From Ganoderma boninense (taxonomy: Eukaryota; Basidiomycota; Agaricomycetes; Polyporales; Polyporaceae): 64,000 nt of DNA. The DNA lies in assembly GCA_002900995.3 (NCBI GenBank), contig CM035306.1:1302001-1366000 (forward strand). The letters are read 5' to 3'. Positions 22,687 through 37,327 of the stretch are shown one piece after another. Position numbers and translations under genes: made by a program. The notes beneath the pieces were generated by a model that was not told the DNA's origin, ran no database searches, and was given only the letters and a program-made list of their open reading frames with translations. Each line of letters opens with the position of its first letter. Position 1 is the first letter of the stretch.

Positions 22687-25227
22687 ATGTCGAGCAGAGC
22701 GGGCGGCCTCTACGGAGGCATCCAATTCTCCTCCTCCAAACCCTTCTTGTCTACCCAAGACCCCTCCTCGTCGACGACAGCAACCCAGTCTCCAGAAAAG
22801 TCACCTTCGGCCTCAGCACCAGCAGCACCAGCAGCAGCAGCGCCAGCAGCGGCCGACGCCCCAGCACAAAACGCGCCCGCCTCCTCTGCCACCGCGGGAG
22901 GCGAATCGGGCGCCGCAACCAAGGCCACAGCCGGTATTCCTCCCTTTGCTACAGCATTGGCGTCGTAGAGCTCGTTATTCACGAAATCATCCGTTCATGC
23001 CCCCCCGCGCCGCGTGTCGCCTGCCCCGCGCGTCCTCCCGCGCTTCTCACCCTGCACCCGGCCGGACGCGCGCCCCCAGGATGGTCCGCCGCCCTTGCGT
23101 TCGCCCCGACGCGCCGCCAGGCCCCCAAGGCCAAGCTCGCCACCCCTCGTCTGCCAGCAGGATTCTCGCAGGGCGATGCGGCGGCCTCAACTTCAACCTC
23201 AAATGCGGCGGCGACGACGATATCCAGCACCGCTGTCGTGTTTGCGCCGCCCTCACTCGTCGAATCCAAGTCAGCCAAGTCTGAAGACAGCTCGTCTGCG
23301 CCATCGGGTGCTCCGGGACAAGGATGGGGTCGGAAGGTCAAGCCTCCGTCGATGGTCTTGGACGAGGACGTCAACGGTTACAAGGGGCGCAAGAGTGGGA
23401 AGCGGGATGCGGCAGGAGCTGGGGGCGCAGGCGGAGGGAAGAAGAAAGGAAAGAAGGTGTGTAAATCTTTGCGTCTGTTCGACGATCCGCACCCACAACA
23501 TATGCATGTCGTGTCATGTCATTTTTATAGAACAAGAATGCGCCAGCGGTAGCTGTGTGGAACCCGGAGGAGGCGTACGACCCCATGCGCCCAAACGACT
23601 ACAACGAATTCAAGCATGGCAGCGCCGCGAGCGTGAAGAACGCCGAGACGCATCCTCGAAGAGCGTAGGCGTGGCGACGACCGCAAGCGCTACAGACGCA
23701 GCAACAGCTACTCGGACAGTTACCACAGCGGCTCCGAGGACGAGCGCCCGCCCCGGAAGACGGGTGAGTTCAGCGTTATCCCCACAATCCTTACAAGTCT
23801 TACGTAACTCTTGCAGGTCGCTATGAAGAACGGGATGATATGGACGAAGACTATGACCGGCCTCGCGGTGGCATTGGGGCACCAGCCATCCCGCTACCCC
23901 CACCGACTGCCCCAGCCAACATGAACATGTCAGGAGACGAAGCCTACCAGCGCCGGCTTGCCATGTCCCAGGGTGTCCGTCCTCCGGAATCCCCGACACC
24001 AGCCTTCGCGCCCCCCGTTGCCTCGGCGTCCGTTTCCTCGACCTTCTCTGGCTTCACGTCGTTCTCGGGCCCACCATCATCGTCGTTCGGCCAATCTGGA
24101 TACGGTGACGACGACGGCATTGCCATCCCAGGATTCAGTGGTCCGCCACCCATGACTTCTCCACAGCCTCCGCCTCCGCCTGCGGCGCCTCCCACTGCTC
24201 AGAGCGGCGAAGAAGCCTACCTGCGGCGTCTGGCGATGGCACAACAGGGGGCGCCAGCACAGGCGCCCCGGTCCCCCAGTCCGCTTCCCTTCGACGACAC
24301 GCCGCCTCCTCAAATCCAGACACCCTTCGTGCCTCCTCCTCCGCCTGCGGCGGCTCCGGTTACGGCGGACAAGATTCAGACCAGCAAGCAGGCGGCAGCC
24401 GCGATTGCAGCACGCCTGAGTGCCCTCGCTCCGAAGGGTGGTGTACCGACTGCAAGCACCGAGCCGCCTCAAGCGGGGAGCAGCACCAGCGCGCCTTCGG
24501 AGGAGACGCCCGAGGCGCCAAAAAGGTACGTTCGTGAACCCGGCTCCTGCGGAGATTGTGTCGATTTGTGTTTAACTGACGTGCGGCTGTCTAGATCTGA
24601 CCCGCAAGGGTTCGCTGCTCGCCTCATGGCGAAGTGGGGTCACGAGGACGGTAAAGGGCTTGGGGTCGATGGGAGCGGCATCGTGCATGCCCTCACGGTC
24701 GAGCAGGTCGCGCAGGGAAAGAACGGCAAGGGCAAAGGCAAGGGGAAGGGCGGAAATAATGCACCGGCTTTGGGTGTTGGCGGACAGTCGAAAATGGGCA
24801 AGATCGTGAACATTAACGAGGATGCGAAGACGCGGGAGGACCGAGAGCGCTTCGGGGAGCCGAGTCGGGTCGTGGTGCTCACGAACATGGTCGGGCTGGA
24901 GGATGTGGAGGACGAGGAGCTGCGAGGGGAAATCGGTGCGCGTTCATGGGGTGTCCTTGCTTGGCATGTTGCGTTTGCTGACGTCGGGTTGTAGGTGACG
25001 AGTGCTCGAAGAACGGGACTGTCGAGCGTGTCATCGTCCATCCCGTATTCCCGCAGCCTGAGAACCCCGACGACGCGGTGCGGATCTTCGTGCTGTTCGC
25101 CGGGCCCGCTGGCGCGTGGAAGACCGTGCACGAGATGGATGGGAGGTTCTTCGGCGGACGTAGCGTGCGTGCGCGGTACTTCTCTGAGGCCTACTTCAGC
25201 GCGGCCAACCTAGACGTGCCGTTGTAA
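22687..25227 (+). CDS. Splicing factor 45 homologue (G-patch plus UHM/RRM)
   Basis: Exons are 22687-22933, 23080-23456, 23531-23763, 23817-24535, 24595-24935 and 24995-25227. The product resembles SPF45/RBM17, a spliceosomal protein in 3' splice-site choice. It has a low-complexity N-terminus ([14 protein letters not shown]), the [18 protein letters not shown] motif, an Arg/Glu-rich helix, proline-rich repeats and a G-patch ([18 protein letters not shown] at about 24610). The C-terminal U2AF-homology RRM contains VVVLTNMVG and, near the end, [14 protein letters not shown]. Odd point: exon 23531-23763 needs two one-base corrections, between 23614 and 23617 (before [10 protein letters not shown]) and between 23649 and 23652 (before [10 protein letters not shown]). 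As the rest is intact, indels in the sequence are more likely than a dead gene. Confidence 0.9.
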
Positions 25228-25668
25228 TGACCTTTCAATGTCCACCAAGAGTGTTGCGCTGATCCGCCTCGCGTATGGAATGTATAGCCGTTAGCTATCG
25301 TTGTATTGCTCTGTTGTCGAATGTGCTCATCTACGTCGCTTTTCCCCCTTCCACTTTGACCGCTGGAAAGCTTGCGCCACCCGTAGCCCGAGTCAATATC
25401 CGACCGGGAGCTTCATGGACCTCTGGCAGGCATTCACGAGCGTGTACGTCAGCGTTTCCGGTCGGCGATCCCAGAGCTGACAATCTCACAACCAGCGTTA
25501 TCAGCCAAACGTTCAGACATTCATTTCCTGCGGGAAGTGGGCGAGCGGCTTCATGGTCAGGCTTGCATGTACAGAAGCGGAACGCATGCATAAAAGCCTC
25601 GATCGTGGACATTGTTACCTCAGGCTTCTCTCCTCTTGTCTGCATTCAACACCCGTCACGCTGCTCAC
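25228..25668. repeat. Upstream unit of the SDR tandem duplication, copy 1
   Basis: About 25245-25560 matches about 27050-27330 with many substitutions (shared words such as GCGCTGATCC, ATAGCCGTT, TTGTATTGCTCT, CAGCTGACAAT). It is the 5' part of the duplicated block and the promoter region of SDR-A; a TATA-like CATAAAAG lies at 25589-25596. No protein gene is seen. Confidence 0.65.
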
Positions 25669-26903
25669 ATGTCTGCGACCTCCACAGTATCCACTCCCCG
25701 TGTCGCCATCGTCACCGGAGCCGCTCAGGGCATTGGGGAAGCTATTGCCTTGCGTCTCGCTGACGATGGATTCAACGTAGCCGTCTTCGGCACTCCTCGT
25801 AACCCTGAGAGGCTCGACGCCGTTGTCAAGGCTATCGAAGAGAAGGGGCGCCGCGCCATTGCCTTCACCGGTGACGTGAGCCTCGAGGCCGACGTCGCTG
25901 CTCTCGTCAACAGGACAGTGCAAGAGTTCGGCGGGGTCGATGTGGTGAGTAGTTTCATGTCGGTGAAGCCGAATGAATGAATAATGATTCCTTGCCGTCG
26001 CATTGTCTTCTCTTCAATAGATGGTTGCAAACGCGGCTATACATAGCTTAGCTTCCATCGTAGATATAACCGTAGATGATTGGGACACACATCTTGCGGT
26101 GAACGCGCGGAGCGTCATGCTATGCTTCAAGTACGCCGCCCGAGAAATGATAAAACAGGGACGCGGTGGCCGCATCATAGGTAAGTCGGCGAACCGGGAG
26201 AGATCCTCCGCATAGCTGAAGAGAGCTGAACACTCACCGATAATTACAGGGATTGGCTCAGCGGCCTCGAAGATTGGTATTTGCTCCGCTTCGCATCTCC
26301 GCGCCAATAGCAATCCATGCTGATCCCTGACTGTCCCCTCAGGAAGTATCAACTCTTCTGCATATGTCGCGTCCAAGTTCGCAATCCGCGGACTGGCTCA
26401 GTGCGTGGGTGAGCAGTGCAAGCCTACCACAGTGAATACTATGCTGAACCAACCTCCACAGCTCTTGAGCTCCGGGAGCACAAGATTACAGTAAATACCG
26501 TCGCACCCGGTCTCATTGTAACTAAGATGGGTAAGTCACCTACAGAGATGTCCTGGTAACGGCTAATCAACAGCTTCGACTGACAGCACTTCACCCCGAC
26601 GACGAGAAAAATGGAGGTCCTCTCTCTACCATTTTAAAGGTACTCATTCATCTGACACAAATAGGACGGTTTGAAGACGCTGAGGTTGGTTTGGTTCGCT
26701 AACAGAGCTTGAAAATGCCTATGGATACTCCCTTTGGGCAGCCATCGGAGGTTGCTGAATTAGTAGCTTACCTAGCCAAGCCTGAGGCAGGCTTCGTCAC
26801 AGGTTAGCCTTCATCTCCAATTTTCGCGCCCTGCTCGTTCCTTGACAGCTCCGAGTCTGTAGGACAATGCATCGGTATCAATGGAGGCATTCTCTTGGAT
26901 TAA
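25669..26903 (+). CDS. Short-chain dehydrogenase/reductase, copy A
   Basis: Eight exons: 25669-25944, 26021-26180, 26250-26276, 26343-26408, 26462-26530, 26587-26639, 26706-26802 and 26863-26903, all joining in frame. A classical SDR of about 260 residues: TGAAQGIG cofactor loop near the N-terminus, YVASK catalytic Tyr/Lys in exon 4, VNTVAPG after it, and GQCIGINGG at the end. It resembles acetoin/diacetyl (2,3-butanediol) reductases, which act in the cytosol with NAD(P)H, but the substrate cannot be read from sequence. Odd point: the usual NAG motif reads NAA. It is a tandem sister of the gene at 27758 and shares the 8-exon layout of the minus-strand copy at 40712-42031. Confidence 0.9.
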
Positions 26904-26947
26904 TGTACATTGGATTCACATACAAGACGGGCACGTCATTTGAAAGC

Positions 26948-27031
26948 CACAACCTCGTAGGCGGCGGTTGGATGTGCCACAAACCGCACTGTCCGGCTGA
27001 GCCCCGCGGTGGCACCTCCGATGCATCGTAG
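26948..27031 (+). pseudogene. Fragment of the neighbouring F-box gene
   Basis: About 84 bp match 29799-29880 inside the intact F-box gene (shared CTCGTAGGCGGCGG, GCTGAGCCCC, GGCACCTCCGATGCATCGT), with scattered mismatches. The fragment lies 45 bp after the SDR-A stop, between the two SDR copies, and has no open frame of its own. It is a remnant of a duplication that once carried SDR plus F-box together, followed by deletion. Confidence 0.75.
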
Positions 27032-27757
27032 AACCTTCTGACGTCTGCCAAGATTAGTGCGCTGATCCCCTTGCGTATGAAATGGATAGCCGTTGGTTAT
27101 TGTTGTATTGCTCTATCGTGAAATGTGACTACCTTTGCCGCGTTTTTTCTATCGTTTAACCGCTCGAAGGCTCAGTTTTGCGTCACCTGTGACCTGCGGG
27201 TTGAGTCGATATAATCGCGACCGGCAATATATATTCCTTCGGGCATTCGCAAGCATGCATGTCATGGTTTCCTGTCGTCGATCGTACAGCTGACAATGGC
27301 AGAACTAGCGTTGTTAGCTAAATGTCGAGATATGGCGCCTTGTTTGTCTGCAGGCGATCGATATGTATGCATATTCAGGCTCTGGGCACTGAGGCGCCCA
27401 ACCCAAGCAAGGGCAACGAAGTCAAAAGGAAACGCCATTTCCGAGCGTAGGGATTGAGCTGGTCAACCCTCTCAATCACCCCGATCTTTGAGTTGGAGTA
27501 AAATGGCGGCAACTCACTCCCACCGCACCGCAGTCCTCAAGCCCATGAGGTAACTCTGGTCACTTTTTGGGGCTCTTTGACTCACTGGCTCTGAGAGTTA
27601 GCTTTGACTCCTGGCCTTCCATTCGCGCCCTGCGATAAATTCATGGTCCGTGGCACGTCGGTATATGAGCTTCATCCAGGACGGTGGTCATCGTTCCCTC
27701 ATACCCCATTCCTCGCATCTCCCCTCTCACCTGCGTTTGACCCATCGCGCCCTCCAC
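27032..27757. repeat. Upstream unit of the SDR tandem duplication, copy 2
   Basis: About 27050-27330 is homologous to about 25245-25560. The remaining part up to 27757 is specific to this copy and includes GGTATATGAGC near 27660 as a possible core promoter of SDR-B. I see no gene here. Confidence 0.6.
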
Positions 27758-28971
27758 ATGTCTGCATCCTCTACAGCGTCTACTCCCCGCGTCGCAGTCG
27801 TCACCGGAGCCGCCCAAGGGATCGGAGAAGCCATTGCCTTGCGTCTCGCCGATGACGGGTTTAATGTGACCGTCGTCGGCACCCCTCGTAACCCGAAGAG
27901 GCTTGATGCCGTTGTCAAGGCTATCGAAGAGAAGGGGCGCCGCGCCATTGCCTTCACCGGTGACGTGAGCCTCGAGGCCGACGTCGTTGCTCTCGTCGAC
28001 AGGACCGTGCAGGAGTTCGGCGGGGTCGACGTGGTGAGTGGTTTACTGTCGCTAAAGCCGCATGAATAAGGCCTGCTTACCGTCGTACTGTGTTCGCTTC
28101 AATAGATGGTCGCAAATGCGGCTATCCGTAGCTTAGCCTCCATCGTGGATCTGACGGTGGAGGACTGGGATAAACATCTTGCGGTGAACGCACGCGGCGT
28201 CATGCTATGTTTCAAGCACGCTGCCAGACAGATGATAAAACAAGGACGCGGTGGCCGCATCATAGGTAAGTGTGACAGCTGTGAGATGTCCCCACATAGC
28301 AAAACGAACACTCATCGATAACTCCAGGGATTGGTTCAACAGCTTCGAAACTTGGTCTTTACTGCGCTTCATATTTCGTCGCCGTTGATAATCCACTCGT
28401 TGACTCGTAACTGTCCTCAGGAAATCTTCACTCGTCTGCGTATGTCGCGTCGAAGTTTGCAATGCGTGGACTGGCTCAATGCGCGGGTGAGCCGTGCAGG
28501 TCGACGACGCTGAATGCTTGTGCTGAACCATCCTCAATAGCGCTTGAGCTCCGGGAGCACAAGATTACAGTGAACACCGTTGCGCCTGGTGTTATTGCAA
28601 CCAACATGAGTAAGTTGCTTCCAGAGAGGTCACGGCAACAGCTAATTTACTATTACCTATGACAGCACTTCACCCCGACGACGAGAAAAACGGAGGTCCT
28701 CTCTCAACTCTGTTCAAGGCACTCATTCATCCACAAACTTAACCCGCTTGAAGAATGCTGACGCTTGCTTCGCAAACAGAGCCTGAAATTACCCATAGAT
28801 ACTCCGTTTGGGCAGCCATCAGATGTCGCTGAATTGGTAGCGTATGTAGCCAAGCCTGAGGCAGGCTTCGTCACCGGTTAGCCCTAATCTCCCATTTTCG
28901 GGCCCGGTTCGTTGCCTGACCACTTTGTAGGTCAATGCATCGGTATCAATGGAGGCACTGTTCTGGATTGA
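27758..28971 (+). CDS. Short-chain dehydrogenase/reductase, copy B
   Basis: Eight exons at positions equivalent to copy A: 27758-28033, 28106-28265, 28328-28354, 28421-28486, 28541-28609, 28666-28718, 28780-28876 and 28931-28971. It keeps TGAAQGIG, YVASK, VNTVAPG and a GQCIGINGG end. Exon 1 is nearly identical to copy A over long stretches while introns have diverged. Odd points: intron 6 begins GC (AAG|GCACTC at 28719) where copy A has GT, and the NAG motif is again NAA. If the GC donor is not used, the protein would be truncated or altered, so function is slightly less certain than for copy A. Confidence 0.85.
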
Positions 28972-29560
28972 TGTATTGTGCATTCATTCTGAGGTTTCCA
29001 CATCCGTCCTCGACTTGGAAGAAGGGAAGTTTGCCAGACGACCGCGCTGTATACGAATAGCAATACTTTTTTCGGTTGGTCCACCCGGCCGGGCCGCCGA
29101 TGTTCTCTACCATCTATCCATCCTACATATCACAGGGTCCCAGTCATATTGTCTGTCGTTTTGTCGATTCCAACGCTTGAGACCGTGCGGTTGACGTAGG
29201 TCACTCGCATTGCCTTCAACCGTGTCCGTGAAACCCGCTTTGCCTGCAGCTCAAAGTTTTAAACTTTAGCTTGTGACACGCTCTGGAAAAGAACTTGCTC
29301 TAGCCCGGGCATTGTTTGAGGTTGAGACTTTGTTATTGCCACGAGGTCGCGTGGCCACCGCATGCTTAGTGCTCTCGTGTAGCAACGGCCACTCGACGAG
29401 TGGCACGCACGCATTTAAAGACCAGCTTTCCGGAAAATTCTGCTTCCATTCTCTGACCCTCACAGACCCAGTGTCTCTGCAAAGATTCAACTTTGTATGT
29501 CCCCGTCAGTGACTTACCCGCCACCTATGAAGTTCTGACCACATCATTCGCAGGTATACG
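28972..29560. other. Intergenic, SDR-B to F-box gene
   Basis: No convincing gene. A plus frame at 28949-29194 overlaps the SDR-B 3' end and is not supported. A possible promoter for the F-box gene lies in the last 200 bp, without a clear TATA box. Confidence 0.4.
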
Positions 29561-31025
29561 ATGGCGCCTTCCACATCTCCCCAGTCCCAGGTCTTGGCAA
29601 AAATATTCCGTCACCTCGACTTCACTTCTCTCTGGGGGTGCTCACTGGTGTGCAACTCGTGGCGGCAGGCAGCCCTTCCCTTCCTCTTCCGCAACATGGT
29701 TGTCGAGCTCTGGACAGACGACGACCACAACATCCACACTTTCATGCACATGCTCTGCAAGATAAATCGCGTGCAAAGCGGGAACTACATTCGAGAGCTG
29801 CAACTCGTAGGCGGCGGCTGCATGTACCCCAACCACAATGTTCAGCTGAGCCCCTGGCACCTCCGATGCATCGTGGAGCGGTGCCCCAACCTCCGCACCC
29901 TCGTCTTGTCCGAAGTTCTGCTCTTAGGGCCGGGGTTCAACAGCGTCCCATACATCCGTCCGAGGTTGGATCTCCTCAAGCTCGAACAATGCCAGGTCTA
30001 CAAGAAAGGCGGGGCAATGCACCTCCACCATCTCCTCTCCCTCTTCGCATCTATCACCACACTCGACCTCGACGTCTCCTGGGTCTACCTCTGGGGCAAC
30101 CCGGCCCCGCTCCCAACACAGGAAATGGCACCCAAAGTCAAGCATATGGTCCTGCCCAGCTCGAACGTCCCAATAAGCTCTGTCACGATCCACAACCTCC
30201 CGTCGGACTGGGCTCTCGCGCTCGGCAACTACTTGGAAGGAACAGGAAAGGCGGGCGAATCCGAATGCTCTTTGCAAGAGATCACAATTTGGCCTCAGGC
30301 GGAAATCGTGCGGGGCCTGCTTCCGTGGCCGAAAGGCGAAGAGCAACTTGTGAGCATGGGTCAATTCATCGATGCTGCCAACGTCGGCCCCGAAATCAAG
30401 GTCCTCCGCATCAACACGATGGACTATCCGACCCTGCCATGGCTAGACTTCGGTAAGAATTCTGAATTCCACTTGCCACCTCCGTGCATCTGTGTTCACC
30501 CTGACCGGCCATCTGGCAGAACCGGGGTCGGTAGATGAAGCCTACCTCCCGCCACGCAGTGTGAACACGCTCCAGCTCGACCGGTGCCAGGGCGTCTGCT
30601 CTCTCCTGTTTTCTTTCGAGTCTGGCTTCTGGGGTCCCACGGATGCCAAGTTCGACCTGGCCTTCCGAGCTGCGCTGGACATCGTCACATATGTTCACTT
30701 CCCTCAGCTAGAGCGGATATTCTTCCACATTGACCCGAACTGCGAATTCGGATCGGACGGACAGCTCACCGACGACCGTTGGGAAGACATGGACGAGGTG
30801 CTTGCCGACGACAGCTTTAACACCCTGCACTCCGTCGTCATTATCCACTCTGAAGAGACAGACGAAAGTCTATTTCAGCAATTGCTCCCAACATTGCATG
30901 AGAAGGGAAAAGTGGAGTATTGGCCGACGGATATACCATGGTGGGATCTGGAGCTAGAAGACGGCGACGAAGACGAAGACGGAAGCGAGACGGCGTCGAA
31001 CGCCTCGTCCATAACGCTCGTTTGA
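29561..31025 (+). CDS. F-box protein
   Basis: Two exons, 29561-30452 and 30520-31025, joined in frame across a 67-bp intron; about 465 residues. The N-terminus is an F-box-like motif (VLAKIFRHLDFTSLWGCSLVCNSWRQAALPFLF, residues about 10-45). Leucine-rich segments follow, of the kind that bind substrates (HLRCIVERCPNLRTLVL and similar). The C-terminus is acidic (LELEDGDEDEDG). F-box proteins bring targets to SCF ubiquitin ligases through Skp1; basidiomycetes carry large, fast-evolving families and the target is unknown. A piece of this gene is duplicated at 26948-27031. Confidence 0.85.
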
Positions 31026-31217
31026 CTTGTTTGACTTGATGCCATCGCCACGATTAAATGCATTTTCAACAGCTTATGATAGTCTGATGTTGTGATCGAA
31101 GACATGAGACGAGCCTAGTAGGAAAAAAAGACGAAAGAGCAGAGCCTGCGAGAACACGGCGACGGACTTTATCATGTGGATTCCTACGTCTACGACACGT
31201 CACCGACAGCACGTCGT

Positions 31218-33773
<2,556 letters not shown>

Positions 33774-34143
33774 GGCGGCGGAGGGAAGAGGAGGTCGCGA
33801 ACGACGATGGGGATGCGGAGGAGCTGAGGGGTGCAAAAGGCGTCTGCGAGGGACGACGCAGCGTCACGTCGGGTCGCTCGGGCCCTCCCCGCCGAAATCC
33901 CGTCAACGGCCGAAACCAATCACAGCCGTGTGATTTCGCCCCCCGGACTTTGCCTCTTGGCGCCCGCCATTCTCTTGCCGTGTTTTCACGAGCAACTCGT
34001 TACTCGACACCCAAATCCTCTCCACTCAGTTGGACCGTTCTCTTCTCGAGCCTCGGACGGTGATAAGTATCGAAAGGCTCTAAGTACAAAGGACCTATGA
34101 ACTTCCTTGTATATACACAACGCGAATGGGTGTCTCTACTACT
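33774..34143. other. Promoter region of SDH1, no gene
   Basis: About 370 bp between the SDH1 start and the TBC gene stop, both leftward. It should hold the SDH1 promoter and 5' UTR and the TBC 3' UTR. No clear TATA box or gene is seen. Confidence 0.4.
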
Positions 34144-37100
34144 CTACGGTATAGCCCCCAGCGGGTCATAAGGCGTCTGCTTCGGTGTTTGATCGCGGGA
34201 AACTGCACCATTAACGTTAGCGCTTTCCAGCAGCGAGGGCGGCGGTTGCGGATGATTCCTGAACGCGTGCCCGAGGGGATTCGGGCTCGACCGCGGAAGG
34301 ATCGTCGACGTCCGCGGGGGCATGCGGGGGAGGTTGGCGATTGGGGACTGGGCGCTCGAGAATGCCGATTTGGTGTAGTTCCACGGCGCGTTGAACGTCG
34401 GCACGTTGGCGTTCGGAGGCTTGGCGGTTTGCGGAGAGATGGGGAGCGGGAAGGACTGAGAAGGGGGGAGCGACGGGACGGAGGATAGCGGGCTTGGCCT
34501 GTTAGGCTGGCCAGGAGGGTGAGCGACGACCGGGACAGGTGCCGGGTTCGTGAGCGGATTTGGGCTCGAGGCGTGGGGTATGAAGGATTCCTGAGACCGG
34601 CGCAAGCCAGTCCCTTGGGGCCGTGTTTCTGTTGAGACGGCAGCAGCGGGCATAGGAGGGTGTGGTGTGGACGTCTTCCTGCTCAACGTTTCCGCGGCTT
34701 CCCTCTCCCGCCTTTGTTTGTCCTTCCTCCGCTTCCCTTCTTCCTCGCCAAGGAGTCGGTCCTCGTCGATGCTATCGACAGTGCCCTTGAGGATGTCCCG
34801 GACGTATGCAAGGCTCTCGACGGCTTCTTGTTTTCGTTTCTGAATAGTCTTCCTTCCCGTGTCGTCTTTAATGTCACCTTCGTCGAGCAGGAGAGTATCG
34901 ACGATCCACCCGACGTATCTCCGAGCTTCTTCTGCAGTACGCGCACCTGCATAACCTCCCGCTCCATCTCGTTCCGTGTCCGAGGCTCCCAGGGTGGACG
35001 TTCACCGACTGAGCGTTCCGGGGACATCGGATACATCACGCTTGCAGGTTGCGGTGTCAAAGGTAGTCGTCCCAGCGCTGTGGCAATGTCTGGCAGGTTT
35101 TTCTGAAATCGAAGCGGGTCAGCTCCCAATGCCTTACCAAAGACTATGTGATCTACCTTTAGTTCAGAAACTGCATTCATGACAGTCTTGTTGATCCCCA
35201 GGCTCTCTCCTCGCTCCAACAGGTTGCGAGCGAACGTCTCCGGGAGACCTAGAGGGCTCGAGCCTTGTCGGACATGCGTTCCAGTGCTACTTCCAGCCTC
35301 TGATGTTAGTGACCCATTCCCACTAATACTCCCGTTTGCGAACGAACGGCCTCTCTGCCCTTGTCTCTGTCGTCGGTGGACAGGTGGCGATATTGGCGGA
35401 GGCACTTCCGTGGGGATGCCCAACAAATTTCGGTTCTCGTGTATGATGGAAACACCGACCGTTGGGGTGGGAGACAACTGGAGAGTAAGAGCCTGGCGGA
35501 TAAGAAGGGTTGCGGGATGTATGGGTGTCGTTTCGGCAGTCCCACCAGCAGCGAGCGGGTTAGCGGGGTATCGGAGGAGGTATGTCAGCTGAGTGCTGTA
35601 GTCGGCGGGAATAACTACACAATGACTCTATCAGTACGATCAAGCGATCCACAGCATGATAATCTCACGTTTATTGCGTATGCGGACTAGCATCGCGACG
35701 CAGATCCATAGAGCCAGATCGAACGAAGGATCAACGGCGAAAAGAGCGTCCCAGAGAACCATGGCATCATCTAGGCTCAGCTCCCGCGTGAACAGTAGAC
35801 GAAGCCAGCGACTGGAATAAGAATTAGCCCTAGCTCGCTATACCTAAGCGAAAGGCACGCATACATGCCGTATATCTGAGGCTCAATTCCAGCTGTTTGC
35901 AGCGCCTTCCACAGCTCCGGATCGACACCCTTGAGCAACACCGACTGAACGCGGTTGGCAGCCTCGACGATAGGCGCGAATGTACGGCTTCATCTGGCTG
36001 TCCCGAACGGCCATGTTCACTTGGACGTGAGAAGGGAGCGGGGTCGGTTCGGCCACCGCGGGGGTCTTCTTCTCTTGCCATTCATACCACCTGCCGGCCC
36101 CCTTCATCACCGCCGAGAACAGGCTCCACGCGTCCGCGGCTACCCATGAGCGGGAGCAGAACTCCTTCAGGGCGGAGTCTATGCGGCTATCTTCGGGTAT
36201 TGAGTCGTAGTCCACCGCGTAGTAGAGTGGCGCGAGGAGCTCGTGCATGCCTTGTCGATAACCAATGTCTGGATGCATGTCGGAGTAGAGGTATAGGATG
36301 TGGGTCAGCTCGGCTTGGACCTCTGCATCGCGGAAATAGGCTATGTCTGGAAAGCTTCGGTACGATAGATTAGCGATGGCAAGCACGGGCTTAGAAGGAG
36401 GCGTTGTCAAGATGGACAGAGAAGGCATTGTGTTTTGGCCGTCGTCCAGCTCTGAAACGAGAGTAGGTGGGGATGAACGTACGTTCGCTCTACATCTTGA
36501 AGGATGGTCTTGCGCAAATCGGCGGATGCGAACCATTCTCTCCATGGATTCTAAACCCCAGTGGGTCCAAGGTACGCATCTCCAAAACAGATAAGGCGCA
36601 CCTCATCGTCCAAACTCAACGGGTTGTTCTTGTCTAGGTTGCCGCCTGCCTTCTCCGACCTCGCGGGCGAGGCTCCCGAGCCTGGAATGGTAAACCCCTC
36701 CTCGTAGCCGCCATCGGGTGCTCGCATCTTCTCCATGAGCAATGTCTTGTAATCCTCCCGCGCGGCGCGCAAGGCATGGAATGGCGGAACTGCTTCTACC
36801 TCAGCAACATCGTGCAAAGGCTCACCCGGGACAAGGAACAGCTTTGTAGCGACACGTCAGCATGACAAGACGTACGCGGGTGAATCACACCACGTACCTT
36901 CCAGGCCATACTCCGTCCGACAACACCTGCAGCCCCCTCTGCGCCTTGGAAAAGTCGCCCCGAGAGCGCGGCATCCTTCAACTTCGCGACGTTGTGTCCC
37001 GCGTTGAACAAGTAGTCGTAAGCATCCCTGAAGGCAAGGAGGTCACAGGTTACAGAGATGAGTCTGTGGGCCGAAACCTCAATCAGAGGACAGACTTGAT

Positions 37101-37327
37101 TTCATTGACGTCCGGTCTGTGTCGCGGCTCGCCCATCGCGATAGCAGGTTACGCAGTGAGAGAAAGTGGAGTGAGAGCAGGCAACGAATGACAGCGGCGT
37201 GTGGGTGGGAGCGTGTCAGGTCAAAGGAGAAAACATACGGAGCTCGAGTGGCTGAGAGGCGGCGTTGGTCGGCAAGACGGCGCAGGCTGTCCCTGGCGAT
37301 GTCGAGCTGGGAAAACAGTCCAGCCAT
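34144..37327 (-). CDS. TBC-domain Rab GTPase-activating protein, TBC1D5-like
   Basis: The start at 37327 (MAGLFSQLDIARDSLRRLA) is followed by several short exons. The TBC domain runs from about 36900 to 35600. It contains WREWFASADLRKTI, the arginine finger (ILQDVERTFPDIAYF) and the glutamine finger (IGYRQGMHELLAP), plus SWVAADAWSLFSAVM and RWLRLLF. This pair of fingers is the known catalytic apparatus that speeds GTP hydrolysis by Rab proteins in membrane traffic. The long C-terminus (about 35480-34144) is Ser/Pro-rich with an Arg/Glu-rich helix. Odd points: an extra base near 35977-35982 (between KPYI and APIVEAAN) and a missing base near 34911-34915 (between KKLGDT and VGWIVDTLL). Exon ends were not all resolved. 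The TBC1D5 subtype is by resemblance. Confidence 0.85.
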
